DNA of 64,000 nucleotides from Pseudomonadota bacterium (GCA_963204835.1 CAUJHJ010000055.1:1-64000), one strand, 5' to 3'. Numbered from the stretch's first letter, positions 33,182-43,417 are shown. A program made the numbers and translations. The notes: a model not told the origin generated them from the sequence alone.

Positions 33182-35401
33182 TTAATGAAAGCCGGGGCGC
33201 ACGTAGGAACCGAACGTGAGATAGAACGAGCGGTCGCCGGTATCGGCGTAACCGAAGCCGAAGCGCAGGGGACCGAGCGGCAGTGACACGCCGACGAACA
33301 CGCTGCCCGCCTTGATCAGGTCGTCTCCCGCGATGTCCTCGAAGTCCTCCCACACGTTGCCCGCTTCCGCGCTCACGCCCACGTAGAGCGGCATCTGGAC
33401 CAGCGACTCCGTCGCGCCGAAGCGGCGGTAGTACATGAGGCGCGCGAACACCATCTGGCTGCCGATCAGTTCGTTCTCGCCGAAGCCGGAAAGATAGGCG
33501 AGGCCGCCGAGATTGGCGTCGGTGCTGTAGGAGTCGACATTGTCGGTCGACACCGACGCGCGTGCGCCGATCGTGAAGGTATTGCGCCCGAAGCTCGCGG
33601 CCTGGTCCCACGAGAGGCGGGCCAGGTCGCCGCGCTCGTGCGCGCCGAGGGCGTCGCGGTAGAGGCCGTAACTCGCCTCGAGCCGGCCGCCGCGGGTCGG
33701 GAAGGCGACACTGTCGAGGCCGTCGTAGAGGAATTGCAGCCGCAGGCCCGCGATGTCCGCGCGGATGCCGTCCGGCAGCAGCGGATCGCCGACCAGGCGC
33801 TTGGCGCGATCGTGCATGCGCGAGGCGACCAGCGCGAGGCGGGTGTTCTCGCCGAAGTCCCGGCCGAAGCGCAGCTCGCCGCCGGCGCTCTCGACGCGAT
33901 AGCGCGCCACCTCGTCGTCGCCCAGGCGGACCGGCTGGTTGAGCGCGAGGTACTGCAGCTGCGGGGCGACGAACCAGCGGCCGAGCCGGCCGAAAGGCGC
34001 GTAGAACTCCGACGTGAGGCCGCCCTGGCGCCCGAGCTGCAGCAGGTTGCGCCACTCGGCGCCTGTCGAGCTGAGCCCGGTCATGCGCAGTTCGGCGTTA
34101 AGCTGGTAGTCGTCGTGGCCCTTGAAGTTGTCCTCGAACTGCAGGCCGAAGCGCAGGTAGTTCGGGCCCCAGGCCTTGTCGACGGGGCGCACGATCAGGC
34201 CGTATTCGCCCTCGTGCTCCTCGAGGCGGTAGTCGATGCGCTGGTAGGTGCCGGCGCCGAAGGCCCGGTCGATCTGTTCGCTGACCGCATCGAAATTGAA
34301 CGGCTTGTCCTCCTGCATGCCGAGCCGGTCGCGCACGAGCCCGGCGGTGCGGCTCTGGTCGCTGCGCACGTCGACGAAGGCGATGCGCGGATTGCCGATG
34401 GGCTTTCGCAGGTGCGCGCTGCGCCACGCCGCGAACTCCCCGGGGCCCACGGCGAGGTGGCGCAGCGCGCCGATCTGCGCGAGGGCGGCGGCTTCGCCCG
34501 CGCGCACGGCCACGTCGACCTTGTCGAAGTCGAGCGAGGCGATGCCCGGCATGTCGGGCCTCACGATCACGTCGTCCGGCGTGAGCGTCGCGAGCACGCG
34601 CGCGCTCTCGCGGTCGACGAGGCCCGACAGCGACTGCATCAGGATCGACACCGGCGAACCGAGTTCCTCCTCCGGCAGCAGCGGCTCGCTCACGTTGACG
34701 ACGATCAGCCGGTCTGCGCCCATCCTGCGGGCGACTGCGACGGGGATGTTGTTGGTCACCATGCCGTCGACGAGCAGGCGGCCGTCGTAGCGCACGGGCG
34801 CGAATGCGCCGGGAATCGCCGCGCTCGCGAGCACGGCGATCGTGAGGTCGCCGTCGCCGAACACGACTTCCTCGCCCTTGCCGATGTCGGTGGCGACGCA
34901 GCGAAACGGGATCGGCAGGTCGTCGAAGCTGATGTACTCGCGGCTCTGCACCAGCAGGCGGCGCAGCTCGAGGTTGAGCTTCTGGCCGTTCACGATGCTC
35001 GGCGGGAGTTTCAGGCCGTGCCGGCCGACACCGACCTCCTGCGGGATCAGCTGCGCGCGGTCGAGCTCCTTCTCGCGCATCGGCAGCGCGTTGCGCGAGG
35101 CGCCGTCGCGGAACACGTCGCCCCAGTCCATCCCGTCGAGGATCTTCTGGATTTCGTCGACCGTGTATCCCGAGGCGTAGAGCGCGCCGATGATGGCGCC
35201 CATGCTGGTGCCGGCGATGTAGTCGATCGGGATGTGCTCGCGTTCGATCGCGCGCAGCACGCCGATATGCGCCGCGCCGCGCGCGCCGCCGCCGCCGAGT
35301 ACGAGGCCTATCTTCTCGCGCGCTTCGGCGAGCGGGACGAGGGGCAGGATGGCGAGCGTGGCGGCGGCCAGCAGCCGGCGCCACGGGATTCGATGCCGCA
35401 T
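33182..35401 (-). CDS. Patatin-like phospholipase with C-terminal Omp85-type barrel
   Basis: The 739-residue protein has a signal peptide (1-27), a patatin domain (about 30-230) with the oxyanion loop GGGGARG, nucleophile Ser near 64 in GTSMG and Asp near 207 in VDGMV, a POTRA-like linker (about 320-395) and a 16-strand-type barrel to residue 739. This is the order of PlpD, the Type Vd autotransporter phospholipase. It should sit in the outer membrane and may expose or secrete the lipase domain. It is divergent from slyX by 47 bases and ends ten bases before PBP1B. Confidence 0.93.
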   Translation of the reverse strand: MRHRIPWRRLLAAATLAILPLVPLAEAREKIGLVLGGGGARGAAHIGVLRAIEREHIPIDYIAGTSMGAIIGALYASGYTVDEIQKILDGMDWGDVFRDGASRNALPMREKELDRAQLIPQEVGVGRHGLKLPPSIVNGQKLNLELRRLLVQSREYISFDDLPIPFRCVATDIGKGEEVVFGDGDLTIAVLASAAIPGAFAPVRYDGRLLVDGMVTNNIPVAVARRMGADRLIVVNVSEPLLPEEELGSPVSILMQSLSGLVDRESARVLATLTPDDVIVRPDMPGIASLDFDKVDVAVRAGEAAALAQIGALRHLAVGPGEFAAWRSAHLRKPIGNPRIAFVDVRSDQSRTAGLVRDRLGMQEDKPFNFDAVSEQIDRAFGAGTYQRIDYRLEEHEGEYGLIVRPVDKAWGPNYLRFGLQFEDNFKGHDDYQLNAELRMTGLSSTGAEWRNLLQLGRQGGLTSEFYAPFGRLGRWFVAPQLQYLALNQPVRLGDDEVARYRVESAGGELRFGRDFGENTRLALVASRMHDRAKRLVGDPLLPDGIRADIAGLRLQFLYDGLDSVAFPTRGGRLEASYGLYRDALGAHERGDLARLSWDQAASFGRNTFTIGARASVSTDNVDSYSTDANLGGLAYLSGFGENELIGSQMVFARLMYYRRFGATESLVQMPLYVGVSAEAGNVWEDFEDIAGDDLIKAGSVFVGVSLPLGPLRFGFGYADTGDRSFYLTFGSYVRPGFH

Positions 35402-35448
35402 GGTTCACCTCTGCCGCAAGCCTAGCGTATCGTGCGCAGGCGGAGGGG

Positions 35449-35658
35449 ATGATGGCCGATCAACGGATCGAGATGCTCGAGATGAAGGTGGCGCACCTCG
35501 AGCAGGCGTTGCAGCAGTTGAGCGATGAACTCGCACGCCAGCAGCGCGAGCTGGGCGACGTGCGCGCGCGCAGCCAGCAACTCGCGCAGCAGCTTGCCGC
35601 CGCGCACGACTCGACCGCGGCGTCGGCCACCGCGATCGAAGTGCCGCCGCACTACTGA
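35449..35658 (+). CDS. slyX: SlyX family protein
   Basis: The 69-residue coiled-coil protein (RIEMLEMKVAHLEQALQQL onward) ends in PPHY, a hallmark of SlyX. Function is unknown in the family. The start follows GGAGGGG directly; a second ATG at 35452 is possible. It overlaps the convergent GST gene by seven bases. Confidence 0.9.
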   Translation: MMADQRIEMLEMKVAHLEQALQQLSDELARQQRELGDVRARSQQLAQQLAAAHDSTAASATAIEVPPHY

Positions 35659-36275
35659 GGCGTGCCGAGCTTCGCGTCGATGGCGCGCACCCGCGCGACG
35701 GAAGGCCGTTCGTTCCAGCGCCCGATGTAGCCCGTGAAGGGCTCTTCGGCGGGCAGCAGCCCAAAGGAGATCATCCAGGTGAGCGCGGTGCCCCACAGCA
35801 CGTCGGCAGCCGTGAAGCGTTCGCCGAGGATCCACGGGCCGCGGGCGAGCTGCCCCTTCAGGGTCGCAATCGTCGTTTCGACGTCCCCGTAGGGCATCGT
35901 CCCGGCCCGTCCCGGCTCGCGCTTGAGCGCGCGATCGACCATCGCCGGCTCGAAAGAGGAGCCGTAGAACACGATCCAGCGCAGGTAGGGGCCGCGCAGC
36001 GGATCGCCGATCGGCGGCGCGAGCCCCGCCTGCGGCCACAGGTCCGCGAGGTAGAGGTAGATCGCGCCCTGTTCGGTGACCACCGCCTCGCCGTGGCGGA
36101 TCGCCGGCACCTTGCCCATCGGGTTCACCGCGAGGTAGGGCGGCTGGCGCTGCTCGCCGGCCTTCATGTCGAGTACTTTCAGCTCGTACGGCATGCCGAG
36201 CTCTTCCAGCAGGGTGAGCGTGCCCGACGAGCGGGTGTTCGGCGAATGGTAGAGCGTCACGGCGGCGGTCGGCAT
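35652..36275 (-). CDS. Glutathione S-transferase family protein
   Basis: The 207-residue cytoplasmic protein has an N-terminal thioredoxin-like domain (about 1-82, HSPNTRSSGTL then GKVPAIRHGEAVVTEQGAI) and an all-helical C-terminal domain (about 90-200). NTRSS supplies the likely catalytic serine region. The substrate is unknown. It is convergent with slyX and divergent from the short TonB receptor. A second, unrelated-subclass GST lies at 52863-53516. Confidence 0.9.
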   Translation of the reverse strand: MPTAAVTLYHSPNTRSSGTLTLLEELGMPYELKVLDMKAGEQRQPPYLAVNPMGKVPAIRHGEAVVTEQGAIYLYLADLWPQAGLAPPIGDPLRGPYLRWIVFYGSSFEPAMVDRALKREPGRAGTMPYGDVETTIATLKGQLARGPWILGERFTAADVLWGTALTWMISFGLLPAEEPFTGYIGRWNERPSVARVRAIDAKLGTPQ

Positions 36276-36337
36276 CCAGGTCTCCGGAAGGGTGGCGGGT
36301 AATGTCGTGATAATGCGTCCTGGGGCAGGCTAGCGCC

Positions 36338-38341
36338 ATGCGAGCACTTGCCTGGGTCCTCCTGTACTGCTGCCCGATGGTCGCCGCCGCCGCGGCGGCT
36401 GAGGCGACCGGGCGCGTCACGCCCTATCCGGCGGCATTCTTCGCGCGCGTGCAGCCGTATTCGGCATTCGACATGCTCGCCGCGCTGCCTGGCTTCACCT
36501 TCAGCGAAGGCGACGCCGAGGTGCGTGGCTTCGCCGGCGCTGGCGGCAATGTGCTGATCGACGGCGGCAGGCCCGCGAGCAAGCAGGAGACCCTCGAAGT
36601 GGTCCTGCGGCGCATCCCGGCGAGCACGGTCGATCGAATCGAGGTGATCCGGGCCGGCGCCCCCGGCATCGACATGCAGGGCGAGGCCGTGCTCGCCAAT
36701 GTGGTGCGGGTGCGTGGCGCGCAGGCCCACGGCTCGGCGGAGGCCGGCCTGGGCGCCTTCGAGCGCGGCTACTTCGCGCCGCGCATGGCCGGTGAGTATT
36801 CGCGCGACAGCGGCGATCGGCGCGTCGAGCTATCCGGCGCGCTCTATCGCACCTGGGACGACGAGCACGGCGTCGGCGACCGCCCGCGCGTGGCGCCGGA
36901 CGGCAGCGTGCTGCGCGACCCGGCCTATCGGCAGTACGAGGGCTCGAAGATCGCCGAGCTGGCGGGCGCGCTCGACGCGCCGCTCGCCGGCGGCGCGCTG
37001 CGCTCGAATGCCGCCTGGCAGCGCGAGCGCTTCGCGGCGGACATCCGCAGCCTCGACATCGGCGCGGAGTTCAAGGACGAGCGGCGCACCGAGCTCGGCC
37101 TGCGCTACGACCGCCGCCTCGGCCCGAACCTCGAGCTCGAGTCCTATGCCATCCGGCGCGACACTGACGACGACGAGGGCGAGAGCGAGCGCGACGTGGC
37201 GAGCGGTGACTCCGAGCTCTTTCGCAACCTCGAACGCTCGAGCGAAACGATTCTGCGCGGCACGCTGCGCCGCGCCCGCGGGCGCTGGACGCTCGAGGGC
37301 GGCCTCGAGGGCGCGTTGAACGTGCTCGACAGCCACACGTCGCTCACGGAGAACGGCCTCGCCGTGCCGCTGCCGACCGCCGACGTGCGTGTCGAGGAGC
37401 GGCGCGTCGAAGCCTCGGTGCTGGCGATCTGGCGGCCCGCGCCGGCCTGGACGCTCGAAGCCGGTTCGCGCTTCGAACGCTCGCGGCTCGAGCAGCGCGG
37501 CGATCACTCGCTCACGAAGGACTTCTTCTATCCGAAGCCGCGCGTGCTGCTGTCCTGGGCCCCGAACGCGGCCGATCGATGGCGCCTGTTGCTGGAGCGT
37601 GACGCGGGTCAGCTCGACTTCGGCGATTTCGCGAGCTCGGCCTCCCTGTCGGCCGGCACGGTGACCGCCGGCAATCCCGATCTCGAGCCCGACCGCACCT
37701 GGCGGCTCGAACTCGCTTGGGAGCGCCATTTCATGGACGGCGCGGGCGCGCTCGTGCTCGCCGCGCGCCACGAGGCCATCGACGATCTCATCGACCGGCT
37801 GCCGGTGACCGGGCCGGACGGCACTTTTGATGCCGTCGGCAACATCGGCACGGGCCGGCGCGACGAACTCGAGCTCGGGCTCGACGTGCCGCTCGACCGG
37901 TTCCGCATCTGCGGCGGCCTGCTGAAGCTGCAGGGCACCTGGAGAAGGAGCCGTACCCGCGATCCCGCGACGGGCCGGATGCGCGGGATATCCGAGGACG
38001 AGCCGCTCGAGGCCTCGGCGCACTTCTCGCAGCAGCTCCCGGCCTGGAGGAGCCGCTGGGGCATCGACCTGCGATTCGCGAGCCGCGAGACCGAGTACCA
38101 GTTCGACCAGGTGCAGACCGATCGCCTCGGTGCGCGCCTCGATGTCTTCGCGGAGCTGCGTCCGGCCGGAGGCTGGTTCCTGCGCCTCTACGCGCGCAAT
38201 CTCACCGACCGGGCCGCCACGCGCCGGCGCGAGATCTTCTCGGGCATGCGCGGCAGCGCGCCGCTCGAGTATGTCGAGACACGCACGCTGCACATCGGGC
38301 CGTACGTCGAGCTGACGCTGCGCAAGTCCTTCGGCGACTGA
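36338..38341 (+). CDS. Short TonB-dependent receptor
   Basis: The 667-residue protein has a signal peptide (about 1-21) and a plug with LIDGGRPASKQETLEVVLRRI and VDRIEVIRAGAPGIDMQGEA, then a barrel. No clear TonB box is visible, and the C-terminus (LRKSFGD) does not end in an aromatic residue, unlike the other two receptors here. Either the barrel closes differently or the reading is a divergent subclass. The M1 peptidase gene begins 49 bases downstream on the same strand, suggesting a peptide ligand, but this is weak evidence. Confidence 0.85.
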   Translation: MRALAWVLLYCCPMVAAAAAAEATGRVTPYPAAFFARVQPYSAFDMLAALPGFTFSEGDAEVRGFAGAGGNVLIDGGRPASKQETLEVVLRRIPASTVDRIEVIRAGAPGIDMQGEAVLANVVRVRGAQAHGSAEAGLGAFERGYFAPRMAGEYSRDSGDRRVELSGALYRTWDDEHGVGDRPRVAPDGSVLRDPAYRQYEGSKIAELAGALDAPLAGGALRSNAAWQRERFAADIRSLDIGAEFKDERRTELGLRYDRRLGPNLELESYAIRRDTDDDEGESERDVASGDSELFRNLERSSETILRGTLRRARGRWTLEGGLEGALNVLDSHTSLTENGLAVPLPTADVRVEERRVEASVLAIWRPAPAWTLEAGSRFERSRLEQRGDHSLTKDFFYPKPRVLLSWAPNAADRWRLLLERDAGQLDFGDFASSASLSAGTVTAGNPDLEPDRTWRLELAWERHFMDGAGALVLAARHEAIDDLIDRLPVTGPDGTFDAVGNIGTGRRDELELGLDVPLDRFRICGGLLKLQGTWRRSRTRDPATGRMRGISEDEPLEASAHFSQQLPAWRSRWGIDLRFASRETEYQFDQVQTDRLGARLDVFAELRPAGGWFLRLYARNLTDRAATRRREIFSGMRGSAPLEYVETRTLHIGPYVELTLRKSFGD

Positions 38342-38390
38342 CGCACGCCCTGTGCCAGAATCGCAGCCCACCTGCGATGGAGTGCCCGCG

Positions 38391-41054
38391 ATGCGCCGAG
38401 TCCTGCCAGCCTGGTGCGCCCTCGGCGTGCTGCTCGCCTGTGGCCTGCGGGGCGCACGCGCGGAAGACTATCCGCGCGGCCCGCTGCCGGACGGCGTCGT
38501 GCCGCAGCGCTACGAGCTCACGCTCAATATCGACCCGCGCGAGGAGGCCTTCAGCGGCAACGCGCGCATCGAGGTGACGATCGCCGCCCCGACACGGCGC
38601 ATCTGGCTGCACGGCCAGGGGTTGCGCGTGACCTCGGCGACCCTGCGCACGGCGGGCCGCACCGTGCCGCTCGGTTACTCCGAAGTGGACGCGCTGCGCG
38701 GGGTGGCGCGCCTCGACGCCGCGGAGCCGATCCCGGCGGGCGCGGCGACGCTGCGCATCGTCTATGCCGCCGACTTCCAGCGCGTCGCTTCCGGCCTCGG
38801 GCGTCTCGAGCGCGGCGGTGCATCCTATGCCTTCACGCAGATGCAGCCGCTCAACGCGCGCCGCGTCTTCCCCGGCTTCGACGACCCGCGCTTCAAGACG
38901 CCGTTCACGCTGATCGTGGTGGCTCGCGACGGCGATCGGGTGATCGCCAACGCCCCGCTCTCGGGCCAACGCGTGATTGGCAGCGGCCTCGTGCGCCACG
39001 AATTCGCGCCGACCCCGCCCCTGCCGACCTACCTGCTCGCGCTCGCGGTCGGACCCCTCGATGTCGTCGAAGGCAAGGCAATCCCCGCGCAGGCCGTGCG
39101 GCGCGCGCCGGTTCCGCTGCGCGGCGTAGCGACTGACGGCCAGGGACCGAAGCTTGCGTACGCGCTCGAGCACACGCCACGGATCCTGCTCGCCCTCGAG
39201 GAGTACTTCGGTAGCCCGTATCCCTTCGGCAAGCTCGACCAGGTTGCGACGCCCACCATCCGCGGCGCGATCGAGAATGCCGGCGCGGTCTTCTACGGCG
39301 ACAGCCTGCTGTTGCTCGGTGCGGATGCGCCGCCCGCCCAACTTCGCGACTACTTCGTGGTCGTCGCGCACGAGCTCGCGCACCAGTGGTTCGGCGATCT
39401 CGTCACGCCGGCGTGGTGGGACGACCTGTGGCTCAACGAGGCCTTCGCGCAGTGGCTCGGCATCCGGACCGCGCGCGGCCTGCGGCCGGATCTCGTGGCG
39501 GAGACTTCGCTCACCGAGGAAATGCTGGCGGCGATGGTCACCGATGCGCGCGCCGTCGGCCGGCCGGTCCGCCAGCCGATCGATGACGACACCCGTGTCG
39601 CAAGCGCCTTCGACGGCATCACCTACAGCAAGGGCGCCGCCGTGCTGACGATGATGGAGTCCTACATGGGAGCCGAGCGCTTCCAGCGCGGCGTGCGCGC
39701 GCACCTGGCGGCGCATGCCTTCGGCACCGCGACGGCCGACGACTTCTTCGCGGCGATGGCGCGGGCGGCGGGCGATCCGGCGCTCATCGACGCCTTCCGC
39801 TCCTTCGTCGAGCAGCCGGGCCTGCCGCTGGTGACGGTGGGGCGGCGCGCGGAAGGAACGCTCGCCCTCACGCAATCGCGCTTTGCGCCGGTCGGGTCCG
39901 CGATCGAACAGGGCCAGCGCTGGAAGATCCCGCTGTGCATCCGTTTCTACGGCGAACGGGGCGAGCGCAAGCGCTGCAGGCTGGTGCAGGATGCGCAGGC
40001 GGAGTTCGCGCTGCCCGGCGACATCGGCGCGATCGAGGCGGTCATGCCGAATGCCGACGGCGCTGGCTACTACCGGTTCGCGCTCGACGCCGCCGACGCC
40101 GCGGCACTGCTCGCGCGCGGCACACGGCTGCCCGATCGCGAGGCGCTCGTGCTTGCCGACAGCATCAAGGGGGGCTTCGCCTCCGGCCGTGTGACGCTCG
40201 CGGCCTACCTCGACGCAATGACCGCGCTCGCCGCGCACCCGAACCGCCAGGCCTCGACCCTGCTCGGCGTCGAGCTCGTCGACCTCATGAACCGCCTGGC
40301 CGACGATCCGCAGCGCGCGGCATTGCGCCGCCGTCTCGGCGAAGTCTATGCCCCGCGGCTGGCGGCGATCGGCGCGCCGCTCGAGGCAGCAAGCAACTCC
40401 CGCGACAGCGCGGACGTGCAGCAGCTGCGGCGGACGCTGCTGGACCTCGTGGCACTCGGAGCCCGCGACCCGCAGTTGCGCGCGCGCATGGCCGAGGCCG
40501 CAGTCCGCTCGCTGCGGGAACCGGCCGCGATCGACAGCGGATTGCGCGATCGCATCTGGGCGGTGGGCGTGCAGGAGCAGGCGCCGGGGGTGGCCGCTGC
40601 GATGGTCGCGGCCCTGCGTGGCGAGGATGCGCTCGCGCGCAGCCAGGCCGCATTCGCGCTCGGCTCGGCCGGTGACCCGCAGGCAGTCTCCGCCGTTCAG
40701 CGGGCCGCGCTCGATCCGGCAGTGCCGCTCGGCGAGGTCTTCGCGATGCTCTCGCTCGAAGTGCAGCAGCCCGCGCTGCGGCGCGTCGCCTGGGACTGGG
40801 TGCGCCAGAACTTCGACGCCCTTGCTGCACGCGCCTCCGTGTTCGCCCGGCCCTTCCTGTTGCAGCTCGGCGGACAGTCCTGCGACGTCGCCGCGCAGGC
40901 GGAAATGCAGGCGTTTGGCGCAGCCCGGGTGCGCGAGATGGGCTCCGGCGAGCTCGAAGTCGGCCGCACCGTCGAGTCGATCGGCCTGTGCGCGGCGCTG
41001 AGGGCCGCGCACGCCGCGGAGTTCGGGGAGCTCGTCGCGACGACCGGGCGGTGA
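38391..41054 (+). CDS. M1-family metallopeptidase (aminopeptidase N-like)
   Basis: The 887-residue zinc peptidase has a signal peptide (about 1-25), an N-terminal beta domain, the exopeptidase motif variant GAIENAG, the zinc motif HELAHQW (about 327-333) with the downstream Glu in LNEAFAQW, and an ERAP1-like C-terminal helical domain. It probably trims peptides in the periplasm. ATG 38391 is preceded by GGAG with eight-base spacing and opens the signal peptide. It follows the short TonB receptor by 49 bases. Confidence 0.92.
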   Translation: MRRVLPAWCALGVLLACGLRGARAEDYPRGPLPDGVVPQRYELTLNIDPREEAFSGNARIEVTIAAPTRRIWLHGQGLRVTSATLRTAGRTVPLGYSEVDALRGVARLDAAEPIPAGAATLRIVYAADFQRVASGLGRLERGGASYAFTQMQPLNARRVFPGFDDPRFKTPFTLIVVARDGDRVIANAPLSGQRVIGSGLVRHEFAPTPPLPTYLLALAVGPLDVVEGKAIPAQAVRRAPVPLRGVATDGQGPKLAYALEHTPRILLALEEYFGSPYPFGKLDQVATPTIRGAIENAGAVFYGDSLLLLGADAPPAQLRDYFVVVAHELAHQWFGDLVTPAWWDDLWLNEAFAQWLGIRTARGLRPDLVAETSLTEEMLAAMVTDARAVGRPVRQPIDDDTRVASAFDGITYSKGAAVLTMMESYMGAERFQRGVRAHLAAHAFGTATADDFFAAMARAAGDPALIDAFRSFVEQPGLPLVTVGRRAEGTLALTQSRFAPVGSAIEQGQRWKIPLCIRFYGERGERKRCRLVQDAQAEFALPGDIGAIEAVMPNADGAGYYRFALDAADAAALLARGTRLPDREALVLADSIKGGFASGRVTLAAYLDAMTALAAHPNRQASTLLGVELVDLMNRLADDPQRAALRRRLGEVYAPRLAAIGAPLEAASNSRDSADVQQLRRTLLDLVALGARDPQLRARMAEAAVRSLREPAAIDSGLRDRIWAVGVQEQAPGVAAAMVAALRGEDALARSQAAFALGSAGDPQAVSAVQRAALDPAVPLGEVFAMLSLEVQQPALRRVAWDWVRQNFDALAARASVFARPFLLQLGGQSCDVAAQAEMQAFGAARVREMGSGELEVGRTVESIGLCAALRAAHAAEFGELVATTGR

Positions 41055-41082
41055 AGGCGGCGGCAGCGGCGCGCTGGCCGCG

Positions 41083-42954
41083 TCACGCGCCCAACAGCTC
41101 TCCGACGGCCCGGTGCGCCTGGTCGATAGCGGCGTGCGCGTAAGCGGCCCATTCCGAGTCGGAGTTCGCGAACGCGATATTGCCGAATCGGGTGCGCGCT
41201 ATCTCGTACGGCTCCGCGCCTTTGCGCGGCGAGTCGTAGAGCGGGTTGTCACCGCCCGAATAGCCGTGGCCCCAACGGTTCACGGTGATCGCGGCGATGT
41301 CGCGATCGGCGTCGAAGCCGCCCGCGCCCAAGATGCGCGTCAGCTCGTCGCGTGCCTCCTGCTCGAAGCGCTCGAAGGGCGTCGAAAGAAGCTGGCCGCG
41401 CGCGGCGCGCAGGCCCGCGCGCGGATCGACGCCGGGCGTGAACGGCACGGTCGGCACGTGCACGAGATGAAGCAGCATCGGCTCATCGGGTGAGCGCGGG
41501 CAGCGGTAGTCGCCAAGGCTCACCGGGTAGTCGAGCTTGATGCGCGAGTAAAAGCCGATCGCGTTCGTGACCTCGTGCACGCCGCGCTTGACCCACGGCC
41601 GCCAGTTGCGGACGGCAACGTTCACGTACACGAGCGGCATCTTGACGTTCAGCTCGAGCGCCTCGCGCTGCGCGACGGGCAGGCCGGGCAGCAGGTACGG
41701 GTCCATCGAGTGATAGCACGCCATGACGACGTGCCGCGCGCGCGCGCCGCGCATGGCGCCATCCTGCGCGTAAGCCACATCGACGGCCTGCGCATCGTGT
41801 TGGCGGACCTGCACCGCGGTGCCCTTGAGACGCAGGCGCACGAGCGCGCCCCCGGAGTCGAGGCGCGAATAGTCGAATGGCGCGAGCACGATGTCTTCCA
41901 TGCCGCGCCCCGGCGCGACGCCCGCGACCAGCGAACGCGTCAGCAGGCGTGCGATCGAAGCGTTGCCGTCGGGGAAGTGGTGGATGTAGGGATCGTCCAT
42001 CTCGGCGTTGTCGGCGCCATCGCCGAGGCCGAGCCCCGCGAAACCCGGATACCCGGTTTCACGGGCCCAGCCGGCGGGCACGGCATCGATGCCGCTTGCG
42101 AAGAAATCGTGCGACCGGTCCTGGAAAGTGTCCGCGACCTGGGGCTCGAAGCCCCATACCTTCGTGATCCAGTCGCGGTAGCTCGTGTGCTCGAGCGCGT
42201 CTTCTTTCTGCGCGCGCGACTTCCCGGCGAGCGGGTCGCGCTTCGAGGTGTAGAGTTCGACGAGCTGGCGCTTCGCGAGGTCCGAAACGGGGAAGTCGGC
42301 GACGAACGCGGCAATCGGCCGCGCGTTCATGCGATCGGGCGGGATGTCGTCGGCGACCATGCGCGTCGGGTCGCCAGTGACGAGCCGATCGACGCCGAAG
42401 CTCTCGCGCTTGAAGAGGATGCCGCGCGACAGGCCGAGCCCCGGATAGAGCGCGCGATCGAAGGCCGTCTCGAAGCGATCGATGTCGACGCCGAGCGCGC
42501 GCAGCAGGCCGAGCGCCTCCTTGCTGTAGAGGGAGTGGGGCGATTGCAGCGCCTCGCTGCCGCCGTAGCCGATCAGTCGGCGGCCGTCGACCTCGAACTC
42601 GTTGCGCTGCGCGTGGCCGCCGAAGTCGTCGTTCGCCTCGAGCAGCAGGATGCGCGCATTCGGCCTCTCGCGCCGATAGAACCAGGCCGCTGCGAGCCCG
42701 CTGATGCCGGCACCGACGACGATCAGGTCGTAGCGTTCGTCGAACGACACCCCTCCCGTATCGAAGGAGCGGCCGTCGCGCAGCGCGTGCGCGACATCGA
42801 AGCTGCCGGGCGCGGAGCCGCGAAAGCCGCTGCCCGCGGGCGGGTAGGGCGCGCCGCCGCGCGCGGCGGCCAGGAGATCGATCGGCGAGAGGCCCGCGAC
42901 GATCGCGAGCGCGGTGCCATTGAGGAAGTCCCGGCGGGTGATGTCAGGCGGCAT
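41083..42954 (-). CDS. Tat-exported FAD-dependent oxidoreductase (spermidine-dehydrogenase-like)
   Basis: The 623-residue protein has a twin-arginine signal (ITRRDFLNGTALAIVAG), then an FAD-binding Rossmann fold (DLIVVGAGISGLAAAWFYRR, about 74-93) and an amine-oxidase-like C-terminal FAD segment (NRWGHGYSG). The overall order resembles periplasmic spermidine dehydrogenase SpdH of Pseudomonas; amine oxidation in the periplasm is the best guess. No polyamine genes are adjacent. It is convergent with the M1 peptidase and lies 27 bases upstream of the vapC start on the plus map. Confidence 0.85.
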   Translation of the reverse strand: MPPDITRRDFLNGTALAIVAGLSPIDLLAAARGGAPYPPAGSGFRGSAPGSFDVAHALRDGRSFDTGGVSFDERYDLIVVGAGISGLAAAWFYRRERPNARILLLEANDDFGGHAQRNEFEVDGRRLIGYGGSEALQSPHSLYSKEALGLLRALGVDIDRFETAFDRALYPGLGLSRGILFKRESFGVDRLVTGDPTRMVADDIPPDRMNARPIAAFVADFPVSDLAKRQLVELYTSKRDPLAGKSRAQKEDALEHTSYRDWITKVWGFEPQVADTFQDRSHDFFASGIDAVPAGWARETGYPGFAGLGLGDGADNAEMDDPYIHHFPDGNASIARLLTRSLVAGVAPGRGMEDIVLAPFDYSRLDSGGALVRLRLKGTAVQVRQHDAQAVDVAYAQDGAMRGARARHVVMACYHSMDPYLLPGLPVAQREALELNVKMPLVYVNVAVRNWRPWVKRGVHEVTNAIGFYSRIKLDYPVSLGDYRCPRSPDEPMLLHLVHVPTVPFTPGVDPRAGLRAARGQLLSTPFERFEQEARDELTRILGAGGFDADRDIAAITVNRWGHGYSGGDNPLYDSPRKGAEPYEIARTRFGNIAFANSDSEWAAYAHAAIDQAHRAVGELLGA

Positions 42955-42981
42955 GGCGATGGCTCCCTCGGCGGATGGCGC

Positions 42982-43407
42982 TCAGGCGGCAAGTACCGTG
43001 AAACCCTCCCGGCGCGCGGCGGCGGCCAGGCGCTCGTCGAGGCAGACGAAATCGAGCGTGCGGGCGTCGTGGTCCGCCGCGACGAGCGCCGCCGCAAGCT
43101 GCAGGCTGTCGGCCGCGCGCAGTGCGTGGGTACGGAGCAGTCTCTCCGCTGTGCGCCGCACGGCGTCGCTCGGAACCACTTCATGCCAGCCCGCGGAAAT
43201 GCCGCGCAACGCATCGTGCGCCGCGGTTGCCGCGTCTGCGGCGAGCTGCTTCTCGCGCTCAAGCCGGGCGAGTGCCGACACAATTTCGGCGGGCGTACCC
43301 CACCACACCAGCAGGTCACCGTCGTCCTCGATCAGGCGGAACAAGGACGCGCGGCGCGGCTCGTCCGCGATTGGCGGTACGATCGCCGAGGCGTCCCAGA
43401 AGCGCAT
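42982..43407 (-). CDS. vapC: VapC-family PIN-domain toxin
   Basis: The 141-residue PIN-domain ribonuclease has the four acidic active-site residues in place: D5 (FWDASAI), E41 (TPAEIVSA), D100 (AADSLQLA) and D124 (CLDERL). It is expected to cleave tRNA or other RNA when released from its antitoxin. It is ten bases downstream of the antitoxin gene on the same strand, the normal VapBC order. Its RNA target cannot be read from sequence. Confidence 0.9.
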   Translation of the reverse strand: MRFWDASAIVPPIADEPRRASLFRLIEDDGDLLVWWGTPAEIVSALARLEREKQLAADAATAAHDALRGISAGWHEVVPSDAVRRTAERLLRTHALRAADSLQLAAALVAADHDARTLDFVCLDERLAAAARREGFTVLAA

Positions 43408-43417
43408 CGGTGCCGCC

